44,163 bases of DNA, taken from the NCBI GenBank assembly GCA_947258705.1, contig CAMYJA010000022.1, positions 1,825 through 45,987 on the forward strand, read 5' to 3'. Positions 25,224 through 32,852 of the stretch are shown here, piece by piece (position 1 is the first letter of the stretch; the number at the start of each line of letters is the position of its first letter). Source of the stretch: an uncultured Hyphomicrobiaceae bacterium. GTDB taxonomy: Bacteria > Pseudomonadota > Alphaproteobacteria > Rhizobiales > CAMYJA01. The notes below the pieces were generated by a model that searched no databases, was not told the DNA's origin, and worked only from the letters and a program-made list of their open reading frames with translations. The position numbers and the translations under genes were made by a program.

Positions 25224-26371
25224 GTGGTCTTCTGTTGTTTCCCGCTCTTTTCGAGCTGTTCTTCCGGTCCTGAACCGGCCGTCACTTCGCGAACTTCTTT
25301 CTTTCCGGGCACCTGCCCGCCGCCATCATTCTCTGACGCCGGCGCGGCGTCGTCACTGTCCGCCCTGTGTTTCGGCTTCGCGCGCGCAGCCTGTCCCATG
25401 TAAACCTCGCTTTCGAGATATTCGCTCAATCCGTAACGCGCCACAACCCCGATTGCCGCCGCCGTCGGGACGGCAACGAGGAGGCCGACAAAGCCGAACA
25501 GATAGCCAAATACGAAAAGCGCGAAAATCAGCCAGACCGGATGCAGCCGGACATGCCCGCCGACGATGCGCGGCGAGAGTATAGTGCCTTCAATGGCCTG
25601 GCCCGCAACCAGCACGACCAGCACTTTCGCAAGCGGCAGCCATTCCGGCAGGAACTGATGCAGCGCCACCGCCCCGGCCAGCAGGAAGGTCAAGGCCGCA
25701 CCCACATATGGAACGAAGGCGGCAAAGCCGGCGATGATGCCGATGAGCAGACTGTAATTGAGCCCCGTCCAGCTCAATCCAATCGCATAGAAAATCGCCA
25801 AAAGAAGACATACGGTCCCCTGCCCGCGGATAAATCCGGCCAGCACGTCGTTGATCTCCGCTGACAACCGGCGGATTGTCGGCGCATGGTCCCGCGGCAG
25901 CCAGCTGTCGATCTTGGCCGTCATTTTTTCCCAGTCCGCGAGCATGTAGAACGCCACGACCGGCGTAATCAAAACCAGCGAAAGGACATTCAGCACCGCC
26001 AGGCCGCCGCTGAGCAGCTTGACCACAATTTCACCGGCCAATGACCGCCAGCCCTTGGTCAGTTCGATAAACGCAGCATCGAGGCCCGTTTGCAATTCGG
26101 AAAATCCCTCTCCGAACCACGCCTTGCCCTGGGTTTCGATAAAGGCGCGCAGGGCCTGAAACTGATCCGGCAGCCCCGCCACCAGCGCTTTCAGCTGATT
26201 GGCCAGCAATGGCAGCAGGATCACCAGGGCCAGCGGCGGATCAAGAAAATATGCAATGCCGATGGCGACGATGAAGGGCAGCAGAATATCGTTCAGGAGC
26301 GCGATCAGGCCGACAAAGAGAATTGCCGCGCTCAACCAGAATAGAATTTGTCGTTTTGCGGCTTTTCTCAT
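25220..26371 (-). CDS. AI-2E/PerM family permease, apparently missing an N-terminal segment
   Basis: The 383-residue membrane protein belongs to the AI-2E exporter-like (UPF0118/PerM) family: two N-terminal helices, a soluble segment, then clustered helices with LLIGIIAGFAAFVPYVGAAL, GQAIEGTILSPRIVGGHVRL and LHPVWLIFALFVFGYLFGFV. The transported substrate is unknown. In the family the text after the LDP motif usually runs through about 25-30 further residues including part of a helix. Here AYFLDPP joins directly to LALVILLPLLANQLKAL, which looks like an in-frame deletion. I chose ATG 26371 because GGAGGG lies just upstream; a longer form from 26401 has no such site. The C-terminus is a charged Glu/Gly/Lys tail. 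The gene overlaps hdaA by 4 bp. Confidence 0.85.
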   Translation of the reverse strand: MRKAAKRQILFWLSAAILFVGLIALLNDILLPFIVAIGIAYFLDPPLALVILLPLLANQLKALVAGLPDQFQALRAFIETQGKAWFGEGFSELQTGLDAAFIELTKGWRSLAGEIVVKLLSGGLAVLNVLSLVLITPVVAFYMLADWEKMTAKIDSWLPRDHAPTIRRLSAEINDVLAGFIRGQGTVCLLLAIFYAIGLSWTGLNYSLLIGIIAGFAAFVPYVGAALTFLLAGAVALHQFLPEWLPLAKVLVVLVAGQAIEGTILSPRIVGGHVRLHPVWLIFALFVFGYLFGFVGLLVAVPTAAAIGVVARYGLSEYLESEVYMGQAARAKPKHRADSDDAAPASENDGGGQVPGKKEVREVTAGSGPEEQLEKSGKQQKTT

Positions 26372-26575
26372 TTCACCCTCCCTGTGACCGGGGCATCGCA
26401 CCGGCCGGATGCGCCGAAATGGCGCCTATGACGCGACCCGGCCCTGAACTTTGTCGCCGAAACGCCATCTGATACTGAAATTTCGGTCATGCCCCATGAT
26501 TCAGTCATGCCCCATAACATGACATGGCGCGTCACGGCGAGACTGGGCGAGACATCGCACGGCGCACCCGCCTTG
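26372..26575. repeat. intergenic 12-bp direct repeat upstream of the PerM-like gene
   Basis: GTCATGCCCCAT occurs at 26486-26497 and again at 26504-26515, an 18-base period. The 204-bp gap otherwise shows no gene. It may be an operator or a simple duplication. Confidence 0.5.
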
Positions 26576-27127
26576 TCATTTACCGCCATTCTCATAATCC
26601 GACATATGTCTGAGCCATGCCAAAAGATAGGCGCTCGCCGACAACAGCGTCAAAGCCCCCGTCATGAAAATCAAACCATTGCGTAAATTCGCCAGGCCGA
26701 GGTCGAAGCCCATATCCCCGAGCACCACGGCTGCGAGGACAATCTGAATGAATGTGTTGATCTTGCTGATCAGCGCCGGATCGACTTTCAGCGGATGATT
26801 CATCATCCAGGACAGCAGAAATCCCAGAATTATCAGTATATCCCGGCTGACGATCAGGATCACGAGCCAGGACGGAATTTCGCCCAGCACCCCGAGCGTC
26901 ACATATATGCTGACCAGAAGCAGCTTGTCGGCGATCGGATCGAGATAGGCGCCAAGCTCGGTTTTCATGCCGAACCGCTTGGCGATAAAACCGTCGACCG
27001 CATCGCTCAGCCCGGCCAGCGCGAAGATGTAAAATGCAAACTGCATGTGATTTGTCACGATCAGCCAGACAACCAGGGGCACCAGGCAGATGCGGATAAG
27101 GCTTATGGAATTCGGTATATTTAACAA
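26576..27127 (-). CDS. CDP-alcohol phosphatidyltransferase, resembling mitochondrial-type cardiolipin synthase
   Basis: The 183-residue membrane enzyme transfers a phosphatidyl group from CDP-diacylglycerol to an alcohol. The family signature is complete: DAVDGFIAKR, then G, D and D spaced as in LGAYLDPIADK. Several membrane helices fit. Beyond the signature, FALAGLSDAVDGFIAKR, LDPIADKLLLVSIYVTL, VSRDILII and ISKINTFIQIVLAA resemble eukaryotic CLS1 more than E. coli PgsA, which has an AREI-type motif at the ISRD position. I therefore favour cardiolipin synthase (phosphatidylglycerol acceptor) over PgsA, but pgsA-type activity cannot be excluded. The start is TTG 27127. The gene lies between DUF2066 and the PerM-like gene on the same strand. 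Confidence 0.8.
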   Translation of the reverse strand: MLNIPNSISLIRICLVPLVVWLIVTNHMQFAFYIFALAGLSDAVDGFIAKRFGMKTELGAYLDPIADKLLLVSIYVTLGVLGEIPSWLVILIVSRDILIILGFLLSWMMNHPLKVDPALISKINTFIQIVLAAVVLGDMGFDLGLANLRNGLIFMTGALTLLSASAYLLAWLRHMSDYENGGK

Positions 27128-27343
27128 ATCGATAGACCGCCGGAAATCAGCCAGAATAATATCTACCCGGGCCTAATAACACAGACCGTGGTTTCAATGC
27201 CAGCCCGTCCTGGGCCTGCCGGAAAACGGCGCCGCACCCGGCCATTTGCCCGCGTCCGGCTATTAAGGTGCGCCGTCCAGGAGCGTGCTTTTCTTGGCGT
27301 GGGCCTGTCAAGAAGATCGCATCGCGCCGAACGGCCTGTCCGG

Positions 27344-28501
27344 CTACCGGTTTCGCAATATGAAAACGCCGCCGCCCTCATAGAACTGCAATCCCCGCCC
27401 GGCGAGCGCCTTTTGCAGCGACTGCGGATCGCCTGAATAATTGAACGCAATATCGGCCCCCCGCGCCGAAAGCCTACCGATCTTCAGATCTTCCACTTCG
27501 GGCAATCCGGCGAGTTTGCGGCGGATTTCCTGCCATTCAGCAAGACCTGAGAATTCCACCTCAACGCGCATCGTCTCGCGCGCGCCCCATGAGGGAGTTT
27601 CGCTCGCAGCCGTCGCGGGTTGTGCCTTGTCCGCTTTCCACCGGCCTTCGAGCACGCCAAGCCCGACAATGGCCGCCAGTTCGGCCGAATAGAGAAAATC
27701 TCCGTCATAAATACGGTAGCGCCGCACAAGATCGACCTTCCCGACCCCGTCCGCGCCAAAGAAACGCACATTCATCTTGCCGTCGTCCGAATGTTCGGCG
27801 AGCGCAACCACCACATGCTTGTTGTTGTATTCCTCGGCGACGATGTCGAATGCCTCGTCCCGCCCCTCCTTCAGCGCCCGGATGCTGTCGGCATGGATCT
27901 TCTTGTGCATGGGCGCAAGCTTGACCGGCACCAGAGCATGGTCGAGGTCGAGCTCGCGCCATGCCTGCATCCATTCGCGCTGATAGCGCCTGGCGAGGCC
28001 GTCGTCACCGTCCTGATTTGAACCCCCGGAACTCAGATAATAGGGAATCACCAGTACACCGGGCCCCTGCCGGTCCACATAGCTCAAGCCGTAGCTTTTC
28101 AGAAGCTGCCTGATATTCCTGGAGCGGAATTTGTAATTCAGCGTCGCCACATACTCGGTTCCTGAATTGCGCTCGTTCAACACCGAAAAGCCCTCGATCA
28201 TATCATCGATCCTGTTGGGCTTGAGCTGCGGCAGACGCTTGTATGAAGTCACCGGCACGATGCGCTTGAGAAGCGAGCGAAAGGCCCGTTGCTGACCGTC
28301 ACGCATGGCGGCGCGCTTGGCCGTCACCGCGTCCTTTGCCTGCGCCTCGATGGGAAAGCGCGCAACCGTGTAGACCTTGCCCTCGGCACTCATGGCAAGG
28401 GGCGCCTGAGAAACGAGACCGATGATCGCCGCCACGGCTGCAAACCCGGCGGCGTTTCCGGTCACATGCCGGCGCATCTTGTTGGCGTGTGCGCGTTTCA
28501 T
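27344..28501 (-). CDS. DUF2066 domain secreted protein
   Basis: The 385-residue product has a signal peptide (hydrophobic core AAGFAAVAAIIGLVSQAPLA, cleavage near residue 39) and a DUF2066 domain over most of its length. The domain shows RDGQQRAFRSLLKRIVP, LNYKFRSRNIRQLLKSYGLS and GVLVIPYYLSSGG. The C-terminal region (EFSGLAEWQEIRRKLAGLPE) looks like a small ferredoxin-like fold found at the end of family members. No function is established. It sits divergent from purM and upstream of the CDP-alcohol phosphatidyltransferase, an order common in alphaproteobacteria. Confidence 0.82.
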   Translation of the reverse strand: MKRAHANKMRRHVTGNAAGFAAVAAIIGLVSQAPLAMSAEGKVYTVARFPIEAQAKDAVTAKRAAMRDGQQRAFRSLLKRIVPVTSYKRLPQLKPNRIDDMIEGFSVLNERNSGTEYVATLNYKFRSRNIRQLLKSYGLSYVDRQGPGVLVIPYYLSSGGSNQDGDDGLARRYQREWMQAWRELDLDHALVPVKLAPMHKKIHADSIRALKEGRDEAFDIVAEEYNNKHVVVALAEHSDDGKMNVRFFGADGVGKVDLVRRYRIYDGDFLYSAELAAIVGLGVLEGRWKADKAQPATAASETPSWGARETMRVEVEFSGLAEWQEIRRKLAGLPEVEDLKIGRLSARGADIAFNYSGDPQSLQKALAGRGLQFYEGGGVFILRNR

Positions 28502-28876
28502 TGCGGTTTCACTTCTCCCTGAACAGCTCCTTGAGCGGCTCCCTGAACAGCCCTTGAACGGCCCTTGAACGGCTCCCTGAGCACCACGGCCCCATATACG
28601 AAGACAGCGGGGAATCAGGCGCGTTAATCTAGGTCAAATGCGGCAAACTGGCCAGTACACAGGCCTGAAAGCCTGTGTCAGGACGGCTGAAAACGATTCT
28701 ACCGCCCCTTTGGGGTCTTCAGTGCCCCTTCAAAACATCAAAAGGAGACTTTAATGTGTAAAAAAATCACAAATAGCACCTAAATCGGCACCGGAATTCG
28801 CAATATACGCTATAAGCCCTTACCAGATCCGGCGCCGCATCGCAGCGCAAACCAGACAGCACGGCAGGGAACGAAA
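28502..28876. promoter_or_regulatory. divergent DUF2066/purM leader with repeats and hairpins
   Basis: This 375-bp gap has no gene. Positions 28511-28585 hold degenerate tandem copies of a CCCTGAACGGC-like 11-15 base unit. TTAATCTAGGTCAA at 28624-28637 is an FNR-like palindrome. An 8-bp hairpin, ACACAGGC / GCCTGTGT (28657-28678), is followed by CTGAA / TTCAG (28687-28691, 28718-28722) enclosing CCCC-TTT-GGGG. The folded stretch lies about 150-200 bases before purM and might be a structured leader; I do not match it to a known riboswitch. Confidence 0.4.
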
Positions 28877-29965
28877 ATGACGTCAAAAGGCAGCGGCGCA
28901 GACCGGCCATTGACATATCGCGATTCCGGCGTCGACATAGATGCCGGCAATGATTTCGTCAAATTGATCAAACCGCTGGCTGCGCGAACCGCCCGAAGCG
29001 GCGCCGACAGCGCGCTCGGCGGATTTGGCGGGCTGTTCGATCTCAAGGCCGCCGGCTACGAAGATCCCATTCTGGTCGCGGCCAATGATGGCGTCGGAAC
29101 CAAGCTCAAGATCGCCATCGCCACCGGCCGGCACGACACCATTGGCATCGACCTCGTCGCCATGTGCGTCAACGACCTCGTCGTTCAGGGCGCCGAACCC
29201 CTGTTCTTTCTCGACTATCTGGCGACGGCGAAGCTCGATCTCGACACCGGAAAATCTGTCATGGAAGGCATCGCCGAGGGATGCAGTCAGGCCGGCTGCG
29301 CGCTCATCGGCGGCGAGACGGCCGAGATGCCGGGGCTTTATCGGGGCGAGGACTATGATCTTGCCGGCTTTGCCGTGGGCGCCGCGGAGCGCGGCCGGCT
29401 GCTGCCGAGATCGGACATCGGTCCCGGCGATCATATCATCGGCCTGGCGTCGAACGGCATCCATTCCAACGGTTTTTCGCTGGTCAGGAAGCTTGTTGAA
29501 AAGGGCGGTTATGATCTCGCAGACAAGCCCCCCTTCGACACCGGTTGCGGCACATTCGGCGAGGCCCTGCTCGCGCCGACGCGCATATATGTCAAATCCC
29601 TCCTGACGGCGCTCGGGCAAACAAAAGGCCTCAAGGCCTTCGCGCATATTACCGGCGGCGGCCTCACGGAAAACATCCCGCGCGTTTTGCCCACAGGGCT
29701 CAAGGCCGAAATCGATCTGTCGGCATTCCCGCTGCCCCCCGTCATGCGCTGGATCAGGGCGGAGGCCGGGCTCGACGGCACGGAGATGCTCAAGACATTC
29801 AACTGCGGCATCGGCATGACGGCTGTCTGCGCGCCCGACGAGACGGACACCATCGTCAATCTTCTGAAGGAACATGGAGAAAATGCCATGCCGATCGGAA
29901 AGATATCGTCTCATGACGGCGCTCCCATCGTCGCCTATTCGGGCATGGAAGGATTTGTTTCTTGA
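28877..29965 (+). CDS. purM: phosphoribosylformylglycinamidine cyclo-ligase (AIR synthetase)
   Basis: This enzyme closes the imidazole ring in purine synthesis, converting FGAM to AIR with ATP. The 362-residue product has [51 protein letters not shown] and [11 protein letters not shown], all typical of PurM, with [18 protein letters not shown] and [15 protein letters not shown] further on. The start ATG is preceded by AGGGAA. Its stop overlaps the purN start by 4 bases, so the two are co-translated. The divergent leader may carry its promoter and structured elements. Confidence 0.96.
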   Translation: MTSKGSGADRPLTYRDSGVDIDAGNDFVKLIKPLAARTARSGADSALGGFGGLFDLKAAGYEDPILVAANDGVGTKLKIAIATGRHDTIGIDLVAMCVNDLVVQGAEPLFFLDYLATAKLDLDTGKSVMEGIAEGCSQAGCALIGGETAEMPGLYRGEDYDLAGFAVGAAERGRLLPRSDIGPGDHIIGLASNGIHSNGFSLVRKLVEKGGYDLADKPPFDTGCGTFGEALLAPTRIYVKSLLTALGQTKGLKAFAHITGGGLTENIPRVLPTGLKAEIDLSAFPLPPVMRWIRAEAGLDGTEMLKTFNCGIGMTAVCAPDETDTIVNLLKEHGENAMPIGKISSHDGAPIVAYSGMEGFVS

Positions 29966-30651
29966 CCGATCCGCGCAGCAATGGCCCGGGCCAAGGCCCA
30001 CGCAAGCGTGTCGGAATACTGATTTCGGGCCGGGGATCGAATATGCGCGCGCTCGTCGATGCCTGCAAGACGGATGGCTTCCCCGCAGAAATCGTCACTG
30101 TCATTTCAAACCGGCCGGACGCCGAAGGGCTTGAATATGCCCGCTCCGAAAACATCCCGACCGTGACCATCGACCACAAGCAGTTCGCCGACCGTCAGCC
30201 CTTCGAACGGGCCCTGCACCACGCCCTGCGCGACGCCAGGGTCGATCTCATCTGCAATGCCGGTTTCATGCGTCTTCTGACAGCCGAATTTGTCGAGCTC
30301 TGGCACAACCGCCAGCTCAACATCCACCCCTCTCTCCTGCCAGCATTCAAGGGATTGCGCACCCATGAGCGGGTCATCGAATCCGGCGGCAGGATCACCG
30401 GATGCACGGTCCACATTGTCCGAACTGAAATGGATTCGGGCCCGATCGTCGCCCAGGCGGCGGTGCCGGTCATGCCTGAGGACACGCCCGAGACGCTGGC
30501 TGCACGCGTCCTTGAGGCCGAGCACAAGCTCTATCCCATGGCCCTGAAACTGATCGCGTCGGGCGAGGCGCGCATCGTTGGGGAAAAAGTCGTAACGGAA
30601 AAGGACGGCGGACCGGTCGCGGTAATGTTTTCCCCGTCATTGGACCCGTAG
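29962..30651 (+). CDS. purN: phosphoribosylglycinamide formyltransferase
   Basis: It transfers a formyl group from 10-formyltetrahydrofolate to GAR, an early step of purine synthesis. The 229-residue product has [55 protein letters not shown] (Asn, His) and the catalytic Asp in [14 protein letters not shown]. It starts with TTG in a TTGA overlap with the purM stop, an alternative to the common ATGA overlap; ATG at 30044 would remove the glycine-rich motif. An N-terminal [15 protein letters not shown] tail precedes the fold. Confidence 0.95.
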   Translation: MTDPRSNGPGQGPRKRVGILISGRGSNMRALVDACKTDGFPAEIVTVISNRPDAEGLEYARSENIPTVTIDHKQFADRQPFERALHHALRDARVDLICNAGFMRLLTAEFVELWHNRQLNIHPSLLPAFKGLRTHERVIESGGRITGCTVHIVRTEMDSGPIVAQAAVPVMPEDTPETLAARVLEAEHKLYPMALKLIASGEARIVGEKVVTEKDGGPVAVMFSPSLDP

Positions 30652-30670
30652 GAGAATAAGCATTTCAAAA

Positions 30671-30684
30671 TTGACATAAGTCAA
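30671..30684. promoter_or_regulatory. FNR/FixK-like palindrome upstream of the P450 gene
   Basis: TTGACATAAGTCAA is a near-perfect palindrome fitting TTGAY-N4-RTCAA. Its centre is about 184 bases upstream of the P450 ATG and 26 bases after the purN stop. Function is inferred from the consensus. Confidence 0.45.
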
Positions 30685-30734
30685 TGCCGCTGAGACCTCA
30701 AAGGATCAGACAAAAAGCGCCGCTTTCCCAACCG

Positions 30735-30764
30735 GATCGGTGCTATCATTCATAGTGACCGATC
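30735..30764. promoter_or_regulatory. 30-base imperfect palindrome upstream of the P450 gene
   Basis: GATCGGT (30735-30741) pairs with ACCGATC (30758-30764), and inside it CTAT (30743-30746) pairs with ATAG (30752-30755), with a one-base asymmetry. It is about 100 bases before the P450 start. It could be a repressor operator or an RNA hairpin; no T-run follows, so a terminator for purN is unlikely. Confidence 0.5.
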
Positions 30765-30861
30765 ATGTAGACAGTACCTGACCGCGGATGTTACCAGAAC
30801 CTCGAAAGATTGAAGTCCCGGCCGAACGGCATAAATTGGCCGAATATTGGGAGTAAATGAC

Positions 30862-32235
30862 ATGGCAGCCAATCCGGCGCCCCAGATGATGAACGATCCC
30901 CATACACTTGGTGGCCAGGACAGCGTCTGGTTCAAGCTCACCCCGCTCCTCAAGGACACCGAGGATCCCATGGGGATGCTGATGCGCATGGCCGGCAAAT
31001 ATGGCGGCGCCATTCCGCTGACCATGCAGGATCAGCGCATCGTCTTTCTCACGAATCCCGAACATTTCAAACATGTCCTGGTCTCGAACGCGGAAAATTA
31101 CATTAAATACTTCAAGGGCTTGAAGCCGATCTTCGGCCGCAGCATGATCACCATCGACGGCGCTTTGTGGCAAAAGATCCGCACGCCCCAGCAGGCCGCG
31201 TTCCACCCGGCGAAATTCGAGGAATATCACCCATATCTGCTCGCCTCTCTGCGCAGCAAGGCCGATCGCTGGAATGGCCTGGCCGAATCCGGCGAGGCCG
31301 TCGAAATGGTGGAGGAAACCTGGACCCTCGCCGCGGACATGGTCTGCCGCGCGCTCTTCGACCGCGAAATGCCCTTCAATCCGCATTTTGTTTTCGGCAT
31401 GGTCAAGGCCTACACCAATGTCAACAATCACAAAATCATCCGCTCCAAGCAGATGGGCGGGCGCTATGTCGATCTCTCGGAAGAAAAAGCCGGACAGGCC
31501 ATGCAGGCCTGGGGCGCCGTGCCCGAAAGCGTCATCGGCGCCGATCAGGTCGATCACCGCATGGGCACACTGCTCACCATGCTTCAGGACGCCGAGGCCG
31601 ATCCCGAATTTCCCGAATTCGATCATCAGCAGGTGGTCGATGAAATGAAACAATATCTCTGGGCCGGAACGGAAACCACGGCGCTGACCCTGGCCTGGTG
31701 CCTCTACCTCCTGTCGCAAAATCCCGAGGTCAAGGAAAAGATCCGCGCCGAGGCCCATGCGGTCTGCGGTGACGGCGAGCCGGACTGGGAGCAGGCCCAG
31801 CAGCTCACCTATACCAAAATGGTCATCCAGGAGACCATGCGGATCTATCCGCCGATCTGGTCATTCATCAGGACCGCTGCGGCCGGCGATGAAATCGGCG
31901 GCGTCAAGGTCGAGCCGGGCGACACGATGGTCATGTGCGCCTATGCCGCCCATCACAATCCTGAATTCTGGTCCGATCCCGAAATTTTCCGCCCCGAGCG
32001 TTTTTCGCCGGACCGGATGAAAAAGAGGATCAAATACAGCTATCTGCCGTTTGGCGCCGGCCGGCGCTCCTGCATCGGCGGCGCGTTATCGCAGCTCGAA
32101 AACGGCCTTGCCCTGGCGCAGTTGTTGCGAAAGTTCGAACCCGAATATGTCGGCGAGGTCCCGGCCCGGATCAGCCCGACCGTCACCCTGACCCCCGGTG
32201 CCGACACTCTCAAATTCAGGATCCACAAGCTTTAA
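30862..32235 (+). CDS. cytochrome P450
   Basis: The 457-residue product is a soluble bacterial P450 monooxygenase without a membrane anchor. The I-helix oxygen-binding motif is AGTETT (residues 268-273), the K-helix is ETMR (Glu324, Arg327) and the heme-thiolate loop is [10 protein letters not shown] with Cys404. [16 protein letters not shown] and [18 protein letters not shown] are the usual K-helix and PERF regions. The long form and motifs resemble the CYP4/CYP102-like class of bacterial P450s, often acting on fatty acids or hydrocarbons, but the substrate cannot be read from sequence. Redox partners are not adjacent. ATG 30862 has GGAG eight bases upstream; the open frame starts at TTG 30847. 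Its stop overlaps the ndk stop. Confidence 0.94.
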   Translation: MAANPAPQMMNDPHTLGGQDSVWFKLTPLLKDTEDPMGMLMRMAGKYGGAIPLTMQDQRIVFLTNPEHFKHVLVSNAENYIKYFKGLKPIFGRSMITIDGALWQKIRTPQQAAFHPAKFEEYHPYLLASLRSKADRWNGLAESGEAVEMVEETWTLAADMVCRALFDREMPFNPHFVFGMVKAYTNVNNHKIIRSKQMGGRYVDLSEEKAGQAMQAWGAVPESVIGADQVDHRMGTLLTMLQDAEADPEFPEFDHQQVVDEMKQYLWAGTETTALTLAWCLYLLSQNPEVKEKIRAEAHAVCGDGEPDWEQAQQLTYTKMVIQETMRIYPPIWSFIRTAAAGDEIGGVKVEPGDTMVMCAYAAHHNPEFWSDPEIFRPERFSPDRMKKRIKYSYLPFGAGRRSCIGGALSQLENGLALAQLLRKFEPEYVGEVPARISPTVTLTPGADTLKFRIHKL

Positions 32236-32654
32236 CCGACGATCTCGGCCTCGTCGAAGCAAAGCGCGATTTCAATCGCCGCGTTTTCGGCGCTGTCCGA
32301 GCCATGGACCGAATTGCGCTCGATATTTTCCGCGAACTCCGCCCGCACCGTGCCGGGCGCCGCGTCTTCAGGGTTCGTCGCGCCCATGACCTCGCGGTTT
32401 TTAGCAATCGCGCCCTCGCCCTCGAGCACTTGTATGCTGATGGGCGCTTCCGTCATAAAGGCAACCAGATCGCCGTAAAACGGGCGCTCCTTGTGCACTT
32501 CATAAAATTTCTCGGCCTGTGCCTGGCTCCAGTGCACGCGTTTTTGCGCCACGACCCGAAGACCGGCATCCTCGAATTTCGAAATGATCTTGCCGGTGAT
32601 GTTGCGCGCCGTTGCATCCGGCTTGATGATGGAAAGAGTACGTTCGATTGTCAT
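32232..32654 (-). CDS. ndk: nucleoside diphosphate kinase
   Basis: It equilibrates nucleoside di- and triphosphates by a phosphohistidine ping-pong mechanism. The 140-residue product is standard length, with [13 protein letters not shown] at the N-terminus, [18 protein letters not shown] and the active His117 in [15 protein letters not shown] 32654 has GAGGAA upstream at good spacing; an ATG five codons earlier does not improve the match. The gene is convergent with the P450 gene and the two stop codons share TTAA. Confidence 0.97.
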   Translation of the reverse strand: MTIERTLSIIKPDATARNITGKIISKFEDAGLRVVAQKRVHWSQAQAEKFYEVHKERPFYGDLVAFMTEAPISIQVLEGEGAIAKNREVMGATNPEDAAPGTVRAEFAENIERNSVHGSDSAENAAIEIALCFDEAEIVG

Positions 32655-32852
32655 TTGAATATTCCTCATTGGGCCGTTGCGGCCGTTTCAATTTCGGAGC
32701 CGCTTATAACCGCCGCATCTCGACACTGCAAGCAAATGAATGGGGCCGATTGAATTGCGCAAACTGAATTGAAATGCAATTGCCTTGCGCCAAAGCCTGC
32801 AAATGCTAATAACGGCGCGCGCAGAGTTCAATTTTCCCGACAGATCCCATCC

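Noticed and set aside
28883-30001. 372-codon minus-strand frame
   Set aside because: It is a shadow of purM, whose family motifs are complete.
30763-31758. 331-codon minus-strand frame
   Set aside because: It is antisense to the P450 gene.
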